Shown here: in pieces, positions 31,893 to 40,106 of the stretch
Position numbering within the stretch: the stretch's first letter is position 1
Layout: each line of letters starts with the position of its first letter
NCBI GenBank assembly: GCA_051954935.1
Contig: JBQCHG010000005.1
Location: forward strand, 4,265-68,264
Direction: 5' to 3'
DNA: 64,000 bases
Source: 66-474 sp051954935
GTDB lineage: Bacteria > Pseudomonadota > Gammaproteobacteria > Xanthomonadales > Rhodanobacteraceae
The notes under the pieces: generated by a model
Databases searched by the model: none
Seen by the model: only the letters and a program-made list of their open reading frames with translations
Told to the model about the DNA's origin: nothing
Position numbers and translations under genes: made by a program

Positions 31893-34235
31893 ATGACCAT
31901 GGCGATTTCGACGGGTTCGCGCGCGCTGCTCATGCTGGCTCTTGCCTCGCTCTGCGGCATCGCGCAGGCGCAGCAGCTGACCAATAGCGATTACGCGCGC
32001 GCGGCGCGCTTCCTGCGCCAGAACACCGAACCACTGGTGGATCACGATGTGCAACGCGTGCACTGGCTGGACGGCAGCCACTTCTGGTACGTGGACCACG
32101 ATACCGATGGTGACCACTACCTTGTAATGGACGCGGCCACCGGCAAGGTATCGCCCTCCTTCGACCAGAAGAAGCTGGCTGCCGCATTGAGCAAGGCGAG
32201 CGGCAAGAAGATCGTGCCCGACAAGCTGCACGTCAAGGAGTACAGCCTCGTCGGAAAACACGGGTTCGAGATCACGCTGGACGACAAGCATTACGTCTGC
32301 GATCTCTCCGGCAGCGGTCGTTGCGAGGTCAAGTTCGCCACGGCCGAGCACAAGCCGGGTGACGAGCCAGGCGTGCTCTCGCCGGACCGCAAGCACGAAG
32401 TGTTCGTGCGCGACTGGAACCTGTGGCTGCGCGACACGGCCACGGGCGAGGAAACCCAGCTCACACACGACGGCGCCGAGAACTACGGCTACGCCACGCA
32501 GAACGCCGGCTGGATCCATACCAATGGCGCGATCGTGAAGTGGTCGCCCGATTCCAGCAAAGTCGCGACCTATCGGCAGGACCAGCGCCAGGTCGGCGAC
32601 ATGTACATGCTGCACACCCAGGTCGGCCACCCGAAGCTCGAGCAATGGAAATATCCGCTGCCCGGCGACGAGCACGTCTTCATGATCGAGCCGGTGATAA
32701 TCGATGTCCGCAGCGGCAGGATGGTGCGACTGAAGATGGAGCCGGAGCAGCGCCTTTCCACGTTGTGCGACACGCTGGCCTGCGGCGACGATCCGCACGA
32801 CTGGAGCGACGTGAAGTGGGCGCCCGACGGCAAGACGCTGGCCCTGGTCAGCACCTCGCGCGACCGCAAGCACGAGTGGTATCGCGTCGCCGACGCGAAC
32901 ACCGGCGACGTGCACACCGCCTTCGAGGACAGCGTCGAGACTTACTACGAAAGCGGCCGCGGCGAGGTCAACTGGCAATACCTGCCGAAGATGCAGCAGG
33001 CGATCTGGTTCTCCGAACAGACCGACTGGGGCAATTTGTATTTGTACGATCTCGCGACAGGAAAGCAATTGCACGCGATCACGCACGGCTCCGGCAACGT
33101 GGACCAGGTGCGGTACCTCGATCGCGATGCGCGCACGCTGTGGTTCGTCGGCAACGGCCGCACCCAGGGCATCAACCCGTATTACCGCCAGTTCTGGAAG
33201 GTGAACATCGATACCGGCGATGCGGTGCTGCTGACGCCGGAAGATGCCGACCACACCATCACGATGTCACCGGATGGCAAGTACTTCGTGGATTCGTATT
33301 CCACGCCCACGACGCCGCCGGTCACCGTGCTGCGCGCATCCACCGATGGCCACGTCATTGCGACCGTGGCCAAAGCCGACATCTCGCGCCTGAAGGCCGC
33401 AGGCTGGATACCGCCGGAGCCGATCACGGTGAAAGCGCGCGACGGCAAGACCACGCTGTACGGGATGATGTTCAAGCCGACGCATTTCGATCCCTCGAAG
33501 AAATATCCGGTCGTGGATTACATCTATCCCGGCCCGCAGACCGGCTCGGTGCGCGGCTACAGCTTCCTGGCCTCGCGCGGCGACAACCAGGCGCTGGCGG
33601 AACTGGGCTTCATCGTGGTCGCGATCGACGGCATGGGCACGCCGTGGCGCTCGGCGAGCTTCCACCACTACTGGTACGGCGACATGGGCGACAACACCCT
33701 GCCCGACCAGGTCGCGGGCCTCAGGGAACTCGGCGCGCGTTATCCGTGGATGGACCTGACCCGCGTGGGCATCTGGGGACATTCGGGCGGCGGCAACGCG
33801 ACCGCGGATGCGATGTTCCGCTATCCGGATTTCTTCAAGGTCGGCTGGGCCGAAAGCGGCAACCACGACAACCGCAATTACGAGAACGACTGGGGCGAGA
33901 AGTACCAGGGCCTGCTGGTCACCAACAAGGACGGCAGCACCAATTACGACAACCAGGCCAACCAGCTCATCGCCAAGGACCTGAAAGGGCATTTGATGCT
34001 GGTGCACGGCTCGATGGACGACAACGTCCCCACCGGCGAAACGCTTCTTGTGGCCGATGCGCTGATCAAGGCCAACAAGGACTTCGACATGCTGATCATC
34101 CCCAACGTGCACCACGGCTACGGCAAGGTCGGTACGACCTACGCCACCCGTCGCCGCTGGGATTACTTCGTGCGCTATCTCATGGGCGCCGAGCCGCCGC
34201 GCGAATTCCCACTACCGGAACCGCCGGAGGATTGA
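31893..34235 (+). CDS. Secreted S9-family prolyl peptidase (dipeptidyl peptidase IV-like)
   Basis: Serine peptidase expected to remove dipeptides from peptide N-termini in the periplasm or outside. It has 780 residues. A signal peptide is clear (RALLMLALASLCGIAQAQ, cleavage after AQA). A DPP-IV beta-propeller (WNLWLRDTATGEETQLT; VKWSPDSSKVATYRQDQRQ; WAPDGKTLALVSTSRDRK) precedes the alpha/beta hydrolase. The nucleophile Ser is in WGHSGGGNA near residue 631, with the acid in GSMDDNVPTGET and the His in VHHGYG. The serine motif GHSGGG differs from the GWSYGG of classical DPP-IV. It is the only plus-strand gene between nuoA and tRNA-Leu. Confidence 0.88.
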   Translation: MTMAISTGSRALLMLALASLCGIAQAQQLTNSDYARAARFLRQNTEPLVDHDVQRVHWLDGSHFWYVDHDTDGDHYLVMDAATGKVSPSFDQKKLAAALSKASGKKIVPDKLHVKEYSLVGKHGFEITLDDKHYVCDLSGSGRCEVKFATAEHKPGDEPGVLSPDRKHEVFVRDWNLWLRDTATGEETQLTHDGAENYGYATQNAGWIHTNGAIVKWSPDSSKVATYRQDQRQVGDMYMLHTQVGHPKLEQWKYPLPGDEHVFMIEPVIIDVRSGRMVRLKMEPEQRLSTLCDTLACGDDPHDWSDVKWAPDGKTLALVSTSRDRKHEWYRVADANTGDVHTAFEDSVETYYESGRGEVNWQYLPKMQQAIWFSEQTDWGNLYLYDLATGKQLHAITHGSGNVDQVRYLDRDARTLWFVGNGRTQGINPYYRQFWKVNIDTGDAVLLTPEDADHTITMSPDGKYFVDSYSTPTTPPVTVLRASTDGHVIATVAKADISRLKAAGWIPPEPITVKARDGKTTLYGMMFKPTHFDPSKKYPVVDYIYPGPQTGSVRGYSFLASRGDNQALAELGFIVVAIDGMGTPWRSASFHHYWYGDMGDNTLPDQVAGLRELGARYPWMDLTRVGIWGHSGGGNATADAMFRYPDFFKVGWAESGNHDNRNYENDWGEKYQGLLVTNKDGSTNYDNQANQLIAKDLKGHLMLVHGSMDDNVPTGETLLVADALIKANKDFDMLIIPNVHHGYGKVGTTYATRRRWDYFVRYLMGAEPPREFPLPEPPED

Positions 34236-34314
34236 GAACCTGCCCGGGCAAATGGCTCGGCGCGCCCGCGCCGGACCATCACCCGTGCGCCGCAACCAGG
34301 CGCGGGCCTGCAAA

Positions 34315-34349
34315 CAAAAAAGCCAAGCCTCTTGCGAGGCTTGGCTTGC
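34315..34349 (-). terminator. Rho-independent terminator after tRNA-Leu
   Basis: The minus strand has an 11-bp stem, AAGCCAAGCCTC-GCAA-GAGGCTTGGCTT, followed by TTTTTG. It ends the tpiA-secG-tRNA-Leu transcript and lies between convergent genes. Confidence 0.85.
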
Positions 34350-34353
34350 AATA

Positions 34354-34438
34354 TGGTGCCCAAGGGGGGACTCGAACCCCCACGGAGTTACCCGCTACCA
34401 CCTCAAGGTAGTGCGTCTACCAATTCCGCCACCTGGGC
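34354..34438 (-). tRNA. tRNA-Leu (anticodon GAG)
   Basis: An 85-nt tRNA with a long variable arm, typical of leucine tRNAs. Acceptor GCCCAGG pairs with CTTGGGC (one G-U), the anticodon loop is CTTGAGG, the T-arm is GGGGGTTCGAGTCCCCC, and CCA is encoded. It stands downstream of secG, a conserved secG-tRNA-Leu-nuo linkage in many proteobacteria. Confidence 0.96.
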
Positions 34439-34492
34439 AAAGGTACCCGTCCCTGGGATCCGCACCGGCACATCCATGTGCCGGACTTTTAG

Positions 34493-34513
34493 AAAAGCTC
34501 GCTTCGAGAAGCG
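34493..34513 (-). terminator. Possible terminator/processing hairpin after secG
   Basis: Minus-strand stem CGCTTC-TC-GAAGCG is followed by AGCTTTTC. A second perfect inverted repeat (CCGGCACATCCATGTGCCGG, 34465-34484) stands between it and the tRNA, and could be a processing site. Confidence 0.4.
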
Positions 34514-34526
34514 CCTCGTTTGATCC

Positions 34527-35003
34527 TCAGTGTCCGCCGCTCGTCGCCGGTTTCGGCGCGGGCTTGGCGGGTGCCGCCGGCTGCGTCGCCCGCGGTACTT
34601 CGGTGTTCTGCGCCGGCGCCGCCGGATTGGCGTGCGCGGCCTCCGCATTCTGCGGCGGGTTCGTCATCGAATTCACGTTGGGCGATGCGGTGGCGGTCGC
34701 GTTCGAGGCCGGGACCGGCGTCACCACGCCCGACATCACGCCCAGGTTCGCCTGCGGCTTCTGCATCCCGGTATGGCTGAGGTAAATACCCATTGCCAGG
34801 CTGAGGATGAAGAACAAGCCCGCCAGCACAGCCGTGGCGCGGGTCAGGAAGCTCGCCGAGCCGCGTGCGCCGAACACCGTGGCAGACGCGCCGCCGCCGA
34901 AGCCGGCGCCGGCCGAGGCGCCTTCGCCGCGCTGGATCAGGATCAACACGGTCAACGCCGCGGCGATCAGGACGTAGAAAACGCTGAAGATGGTGAAAAG
35001 CAT
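34527..35003 (-). CDS. secG: Preprotein translocase subunit SecG
   Basis: Inner-membrane partner of SecYE. It has 158 residues. Two transmembrane helices (IFSVFYVLIAAALTVLILIQ and ATAVLAGLFFILSLAMGIYL) flank the glycine-rich loop GEGASAGAGFGGGASATVFG. The C-terminal tail of about 70 residues is unusually long and rich in Pro, Ala, Asn and Thr. The start MLFTIFSVFY was chosen by family match. It lies 19 nt after tpiA. Confidence 0.94.
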   Translation of the reverse strand: MLFTIFSVFYVLIAAALTVLILIQRGEGASAGAGFGGGASATVFGARGSASFLTRATAVLAGLFFILSLAMGIYLSHTGMQKPQANLGVMSGVVTPVPASNATATASPNVNSMTNPPQNAEAAHANPAAPAQNTEVPRATQPAAPAKPAPKPATSGGH

Positions 35004-35022
35004 TATGGATTTCCGGCGACGC

Positions 35023-35769
35023 TCAACGCGCCGCTGCACATATGGCGAGAAAGTCGGCCGCTTTCAAGGAAGCGCCGCCGATCAGGCCGCCATCCACGTC
35101 CGGTTGCGCGAACAAATCCGCCGCATTGTCGGGTTTGACGCTGCCGCCGTAGAGGATGCGGGTCGAACCCGCGATTTTAGCATCGGCCCGGGCCAGTTGG
35201 CTACGCAGGATCGAATGGACCTCCTGGGCCTTGGCCGGGCTGGCCGTGCGACCGGTACCGATCGCCCAGACCGGCTCGTAGGCGAGTATCACGCGCTCGA
35301 ACACCTCGATGCCGCAATGTTCGACCACCTTGGCCAGCTGCCGCCTCACGACGTCGGCGGTGCGACCGGCATCGTGCTCCTCGAGGCTCTCGCCTACGCA
35401 CAGAACCGGCGTGAGCTTGTTTTCCAGTGCCTGCACCACCTTGCAGGCGATCTGGGCGTCGCTCTCATGATGGTATTGACGGCGCTCCGAATGCCCGGCC
35501 AGCACGAAACCGCAACCGACATCCTTCAGCATCGTCGCCGATACCTCGCCTGTGTACGCGCCTTCCTTGTGCTCGCTGCAATCCTGTGCGCCGAAGCCCA
35601 GCTTGCCGCCGCCGTGCCGCTCGATCAGCGGTTGCAGGTACGGGAACGGTGGAAACACCGCCACGTCGCAATGCGAAGGAAAGTCGTCGAGGATCGCCCG
35701 CACCAGCGCGTCGGCGCTGGCACGTGAGCCGTACATCTTCCAGTTCCCGGCAACCAGTTTGCGGCGCAT
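35023..35769 (-). CDS. tpiA: Triose-phosphate isomerase
   Basis: Interconverts dihydroxyacetone phosphate and glyceraldehyde 3-phosphate. It has 248 residues. Catalytic residues are Lys in AGNWKM, His in LAGHSERR and Glu in AYEPVWAIGTG; the phosphate-binding end has YGGSVKPDNA. Two in-frame ATGs 5 and 6 codons upstream exist (MMDEPSMRRKL); MRRKLVAGNWKM is the family start. It is followed by secG. Confidence 0.96.
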   Translation of the reverse strand: MRRKLVAGNWKMYGSRASADALVRAILDDFPSHCDVAVFPPFPYLQPLIERHGGGKLGFGAQDCSEHKEGAYTGEVSATMLKDVGCGFVLAGHSERRQYHHESDAQIACKVVQALENKLTPVLCVGESLEEHDAGRTADVVRRQLAKVVEHCGIEVFERVILAYEPVWAIGTGRTASPAKAQEVHSILRSQLARADAKIAGSTRILYGGSVKPDNAADLFAQPDVDGGLIGGASLKAADFLAICAAAR

Positions 35770-35822
35770 CGAGGGCTCATCCATCATTCGCGGACGCGAA
35801 GGATAACGAGAGCCGCGCCGCG

Positions 35823-36638
35823 ATGCGAACGCCCGACGACCAACCCCCGCGCGCCCTGGTCACGGGTGCATCCGCCGGCATCGGCGCCGCCTTCGCGCGC
35901 GAACTTGCCGTGCGCGGCTGCAACCTGGTGCTGACCGCGCGACGCGGAGATCGGCTGCAGGCGCTCGCGAACGAACTGCGTATGAAATACGACGTGGATG
36001 CGCAAGTGCTGGTGGCCGATCTGGCGCAGCCGGACGCGTGCGAAAAGATCGCCGCTGCGCTTGCGCAGCGCGGATTGCGCGTGGACATCCTGGTCAACAA
36101 TGCAGGTTACGGCGTTCCGGGAAGTTTCACTGACAGCGAGTGGCGCACCCACGAGGATTTCATCCGCGTGCTGATGATCGCGCCTACCGAATTGAGCCAC
36201 CGCCTGCTCCCCGCGATGCGCGAGCGCGGTTACGGATGCATCATCAACGTCGCGTCTTTGGCGGGTCTGGTGCCGGGCACGCCGGGACACACGCTGTACG
36301 CCGCGGCCAAGGCGTACCTGATCTCGTTTTCGCAATCGCTCGGGCTGGAGAACCGCTCGCACGGCGTGAACGTCTGCGCGCTGTGCCCGGGCTTCACGTA
36401 TTCCGAATTCCACGACGTCACCGGCGCTCGCGAGAAGGTCTCGAAAATGCCGGGCTGGATGTGGATGGATGCCGATCGCGTCGTGCGCGAAGGCCTCGAT
36501 GCGACGGCACGCGGATCGATCGTCTACGTGCCGGGGCGCGTGAACCGCGCGATCAGGCGGGTGTTCAAGCTGCTTCCGGACAAGCTGGCTCTGAAGTTGA
36601 TTGCACGCAGGGCGAAGCACTTCCGGGTCGAGAAATAG
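35823..36638 (+). CDS. Short-chain dehydrogenase/reductase
   Basis: NAD(P)-dependent oxidoreductase of unknown substrate. It has 271 residues with a classical SDR fold: cofactor motif TGASAGIGAAFA, structural NNAG, the catalytic Ser in NVASLAG, and YAAAK. The dinucleotide site is followed by ARRGDRL, suggesting NADP preference. It runs divergently from tpiA and converges on the phosphoesterase gene. Its TAG stop is the first codon of a REP-like repeat. Confidence 0.85.
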   Translation: MRTPDDQPPRALVTGASAGIGAAFARELAVRGCNLVLTARRGDRLQALANELRMKYDVDAQVLVADLAQPDACEKIAAALAQRGLRVDILVNNAGYGVPGSFTDSEWRTHEDFIRVLMIAPTELSHRLLPAMRERGYGCIINVASLAGLVPGTPGHTLYAAAKAYLISFSQSLGLENRSHGVNVCALCPGFTYSEFHDVTGAREKVSKMPGWMWMDADRVVREGLDATARGSIVYVPGRVNRAIRRVFKLLPDKLALKLIARRAKHFRVEK

Positions 36639-36711
36639 GAGCCCGCTTGAAGGCGGCCTCGATGCCGCCCATGCCCAAGATCTCCGTGGTCGCGCGCAGG
36701 CGCGCTGCTAC
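36635..36711. repeat. REP-like inverted pair between convergent genes
   Basis: Unit 1 (plus) is TAGGAGCCCGCTTGAAGGCG and unit 2 (minus) is TAGCAGCGCGCCTGCGCGCG. The spacer holds CCATGCCCAAGATCTCCGTG. The two TAGs are the stop codons of the SDR gene (plus) and of the phosphoesterase gene (minus), so the element exactly fills the space between them. Confidence 0.8.
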
Positions 36712-37820
36712 ATCGCCCTGAACACATCCTCGCCAAAACCCCGCAACTGCGGCGCGGCGGCGTAGCCCAGATGCGGCAAGCCGTAGATGTCTTCCACGCT
36801 GCGCAGGAACGAGTAGTGGTTGTACGGCACGTTCGAGACCGTGCCCGGCGTGATGAAGGGAGAAATCAGCACTGCGCCGATGCGACCACCTCCGGGACCG
36901 AACTGGCCCGGTTGCGGCCCACCCGGCAAACCTTGCTCGCCACAGCAGGCCCCGCCATCAGTGCCTTCGTCGAATGTGATCACCAGCAGACCGTCCCGCT
37001 GGAACGCGGGCGAGGCGAGGATGCGCGGCACCCACTCGCGCAGGAATTTGTCGGCTGAAACCAGTCCGCCCGGCTCGCCGTTTCTGCACGGCGCGTCATG
37101 GCCATCATGGCAGAGGCTGGGCGTGATGAAAGCGAAGTTCGGCGTGCTCGCGACCGTACGCAAATCGTTCTTCAGGACATCGAGGTTCACCACGTGCGCC
37201 GCGCAGCGCGCATGATCATCAATGATGGAATGGAAATACACGAACGGATCGTGCTTGTCGGCATACTGGTCCTTCGGCGTGGCGTGATTGGTGACGTCCA
37301 CGGCACCGATCGGTACATGGCCGCACGCCGCAGCCTCGCGCGCGGGGTCCGCACCCATGTCTTCCATGTAGCCCTTCCACGTGTAACCTGCCGCTTCCAG
37401 CTGGTCGGCGACTGTCTTCACATCGGCCGGATACACGCAGCCCGTGCCGATCGCCTGGCCGTTCGCCTCCAGTCCGGGACGCGTGCGCACGAAATCGCTG
37501 AAAATGTGGCAGTCGTTCTGGGTCACGGGATTCGGGGCCTGCCCGCTGATCATCGCAATGTAGTTGTCGAGGCTGTAATGGCCGATGCCGTAGTAATTCG
37601 GCAGCAACGCGCCCAGCTTGGGCAACGCATGCGCTAGATACGGCGCCGGCGATTGCGCGCCGAAGGTGACTTCGTACGGCTCGTTTTCCAGCACGATCAC
37701 GAACACGTGGCGGATGTGCGGGAGCATTCCTGCGCTCGACGCATCCTGCACGCGCGTGAATGGGCGTGCGCAGGCGGCCAACATCAACAGGGCGAGCAAT
37801 GCGCACAGCTTTTTCGTCAT
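36708..37820 (-). CDS. Lipoprotein of the phosphoesterase family (acid phosphatase / phospholipase C-like)
   Basis: Probable periplasmic phosphoesterase of the alkaline-phosphatase-like superfamily (Phosphoesterase, PF04185 type). It has 370 residues. The N-terminus KKLCALLALLMLAACARP has a lipobox (LAAC), suggesting a lipidated protein. Family segments are RHVFVIVLENEPYEVTFG, GHYSLDNYIAMISGQAPNP and LLVITFDEG. Its ATG overlaps the stop of the VIT gene as ATGA. The substrate is unknown. Confidence 0.8.
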   Translation of the reverse strand: MTKKLCALLALLMLAACARPFTRVQDASSAGMLPHIRHVFVIVLENEPYEVTFGAQSPAPYLAHALPKLGALLPNYYGIGHYSLDNYIAMISGQAPNPVTQNDCHIFSDFVRTRPGLEANGQAIGTGCVYPADVKTVADQLEAAGYTWKGYMEDMGADPAREAAACGHVPIGAVDVTNHATPKDQYADKHDPFVYFHSIIDDHARCAAHVVNLDVLKNDLRTVASTPNFAFITPSLCHDGHDAPCRNGEPGGLVSADKFLREWVPRILASPAFQRDGLLVITFDEGTDGGACCGEQGLPGGPQPGQFGPGGGRIGAVLISPFITPGTVSNVPYNHYSFLRSVEDIYGLPHLGYAAAPQLRGFGEDVFRAM

Positions 37821-38524
37821 AGTGAGGCAACCCATTTCGCCAGAAAGAACGCCGCGCACGCGGCGAGCCCGCCCACGACCACGGTTTGCACCGCGCCGCG
37901 CCACGCCCCCGTGCCCGAGATGCGGCCCTTGCCCGCGCCGAAGAGCGTGAGGGCAATCAAGGTGGCGAGCGCGGAAATCCACAGCGCCTCATGCGGTTGT
38001 GCCACCAGCATGTACGGGATCAGCGGCACCAGGCCGCCAACCACATAGGCGCCGCCGATCGTGAACGCGCTCCTCAGCGCGCGACCCGGCACCGGATGTT
38101 CGAGGCCGAGCTCGTAGCGCATCATGAAATCCACCCAGGCCTCGTGGTCCTTGTGGAAAGCCGCAAGTATCGGCTCGCACTGATCGCGGGTCAGCCCGTA
38201 GCGCCCCAGGATCGCCACGATTTCCTTTTCTTCTTCTCGCGGCAACTCGCGCACTTCATACAATTCGCGCTTGCGTTCGCTGGCGTAGTGTTCCGCATCG
38301 CCGCGCGCGGCGAGATAGCCGCCCAGGCCCATCGCAATCGCACCCGCGGCGATTTCCGCCACCCCCGCGGTGACGATCAGGCCGCTTGCAGCGACCGCGC
38401 CGGACAAACCGGCCGCCAGCGCGAACGGCACGGTCAGGCCATCGGCCATGCCGATCACGATGTCGCGGACCAGATCGGATGCGCCGAAATGCCTTTCCGT
38501 ATGGGTGTGCAGTGCGCGCGCCAT
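37817..38524 (-). CDS. VIT/CCC1-family membrane transporter (Fe2+/Mn2+)
   Basis: Membrane protein related to vacuolar iron transporters, probably exporting Fe2+ or Mn2+ from the cytoplasm. It has 235 residues. The N-terminal helices carry the family signature DLVRDIVIGMADGLTVPFAL and AEIAAGAIAMGLGGYLA. A charged middle domain (REEEKEIVAILGRYGL; FHKDHEAWVDFMMRYE) corresponds to the cytosolic metal-binding region, followed by three more helices. It is 52 nt after glmM, so it may be co-transcribed with it. Confidence 0.85.
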   Translation of the reverse strand: MARALHTHTERHFGASDLVRDIVIGMADGLTVPFALAAGLSGAVAASGLIVTAGVAEIAAGAIAMGLGGYLAARGDAEHYASERKRELYEVRELPREEEKEIVAILGRYGLTRDQCEPILAAFHKDHEAWVDFMMRYELGLEHPVPGRALRSAFTIGGAYVVGGLVPLIPYMLVAQPHEALWISALATLIALTLFGAGKGRISGTGAWRGAVQTVVVGGLAACAAFFLAKWVASL

Positions 38525-38576
38525 GACCTTGTCCCCCGCGAGGCCGACACTTTAGCGCGAACGCGCGCGGAATCGG

Positions 38577-39947
38577 TCAGGCGGTTTCGGCCGCGGTTTG
38601 CACGGAGTCGGCAAGGCGTTGCGCCAACTGCTGCACTTCGTCGGCATCGGCGGCTTCGATCGTGACGCGCACCAGCGGCTCGGTGCCGGAAGCGCGCAGC
38701 ACCACGCGGCCGCGTCCGGCGAGTGCGTCGCGGGTTTCACGCAACGCATCCTGCACGCGCGGCGAGCGGATCAGCTCGGCACCGTCGCGCACGCGCAGGT
38801 TGATCGTGATCTGCGGCAGGCGTTTGAGATGCGCGCGCGCCTGGTGCAGGGACTGGCCGGATGCGACCAGCGCTTCCAGCACGGCGAGTGCGGCCACGAT
38901 TCCGTCGCCGGTGCTGACCCGATCCATGTGCAGGATGTGCCCGGAGGCCTCGCCGCCGATCACCCCGCCGTGCTGCTTCAGCGCCTGCAGCACGTGGCGA
39001 TCACCGACGTTGGCGCGCATGAACGCGATCCCCAGATCGGTCAGGCCCTGCTCCAGGCCGAAGTTGCTCATCAGCGTGCCGACCACCGGACCGCGCAGCA
39101 CGCCGCGCGCGTGTGCATCGCGCGCGAGGATGTAGATCAGGTCGTCGCCGTCCACCAGCCCGCCGTTGCGATCCACCATCTGCACGCGATCGCCGTCGCC
39201 GTCGAAGGCGATGCCCAGGTCCGCGCGCTGCTCGCGAACAGCGGCGCTGAGCGCCCGCGGATGCAACGTGCCGACGTTCTGGTTGATGTTGAAACCGTCG
39301 GGTGCACAGCCGATGCAGTGCACGTCCGCGCCGAGCGCGTCGAACACCTTCGGCGCCACCTGATAGGTCGCCCCGTGCGCGCAATCCAGGATGATGCGCG
39401 TGCCACGCAGGTCCAGCGGATCACGCAGCGTGCCCAGGCAGAACGCGACGTAACGCTCGATCGCATCGTCTATCCGGCGCGCCTTGCCCAACCTCTCCGA
39501 AGCGACGGTGGCGAACGGAGCGTCCACTTCGCCCTCGATCGCGAGCTCGCGGGCGTCGTCCAGCTTCTCGCCGTCGGCCGAAAAGAACTTGATGCCATTG
39601 TCGTAATGCGGATTGTGCGAGGCGCTGATCACGATGCCCGCGCTGGCACCCAGTTCGCGCGTCAACTGCGCCACGCCGGGCGTCGGCATCGGCCCGAGCA
39701 GCAGCACGTCGGCCCCGGCAGCGGCCAGTCCGGCTTCCAGCGCGGCCTCGAACATGTAGCCGGAAACGCGGGTGTCCTTGCCGATCACCACGCTGGCTCG
39801 GGTGCCGTTACCGAGCGCCACGCCGGCGGCGCGCCCCAGTTTCAGCATGAACTCGGCGGTGATCGGCCATTCGCCGACGCGACCGCGGATGCCATCCGTG
39901 CCGAAGTAGCGGCGCGAGGAGAAAACCGGTTTACGGGAATCGGACAT
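38577..39947 (-). CDS. glmM: Phosphoglucosamine mutase
   Basis: Converts glucosamine 6-phosphate to glucosamine 1-phosphate for UDP-GlcNAc, peptidoglycan and LPS synthesis. It has 456 residues. Features are RYFGTDGIRGRVGE at the N-terminus, the phosphorylated Ser in GIVISASHNPHYDNG, the metal loop DGDGDRVQ, the sugar-binding GGEASGH and the phosphate-binding RASGTEPLVR. Order folP-glmM is conserved. Confidence 0.97.
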   Translation of the reverse strand: MSDSRKPVFSSRRYFGTDGIRGRVGEWPITAEFMLKLGRAAGVALGNGTRASVVIGKDTRVSGYMFEAALEAGLAAAGADVLLLGPMPTPGVAQLTRELGASAGIVISASHNPHYDNGIKFFSADGEKLDDARELAIEGEVDAPFATVASERLGKARRIDDAIERYVAFCLGTLRDPLDLRGTRIILDCAHGATYQVAPKVFDALGADVHCIGCAPDGFNINQNVGTLHPRALSAAVREQRADLGIAFDGDGDRVQMVDRNGGLVDGDDLIYILARDAHARGVLRGPVVGTLMSNFGLEQGLTDLGIAFMRANVGDRHVLQALKQHGGVIGGEASGHILHMDRVSTGDGIVAALAVLEALVASGQSLHQARAHLKRLPQITINLRVRDGAELIRSPRVQDALRETRDALAGRGRVVLRASGTEPLVRVTIEAADADEVQQLAQRLADSVQTAAETA

Positions 39948-40106
39948 CGGATCGACGCAAAGCTAACGAAGAGGTCACAGCCTAGCAAACCCGAACGTCA
40001 TGATTTCATCAATCCGGTCCGGCCGCAGAATCCTTCTACCCTGGATACTCGCCTTGGCGGTCGGGCAATCTGCATCCGATGATGGTTTCTCGCAGTCAGA
40101 AAGAGT

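Noticed and set aside
34465..34484. Perfect inverted repeat CCGGCACATCCATGTGCCGG as a terminator
   Set aside because: No T-run follows on the minus strand; it is more likely a processing or spacer hairpin between secG and tRNA-Leu.
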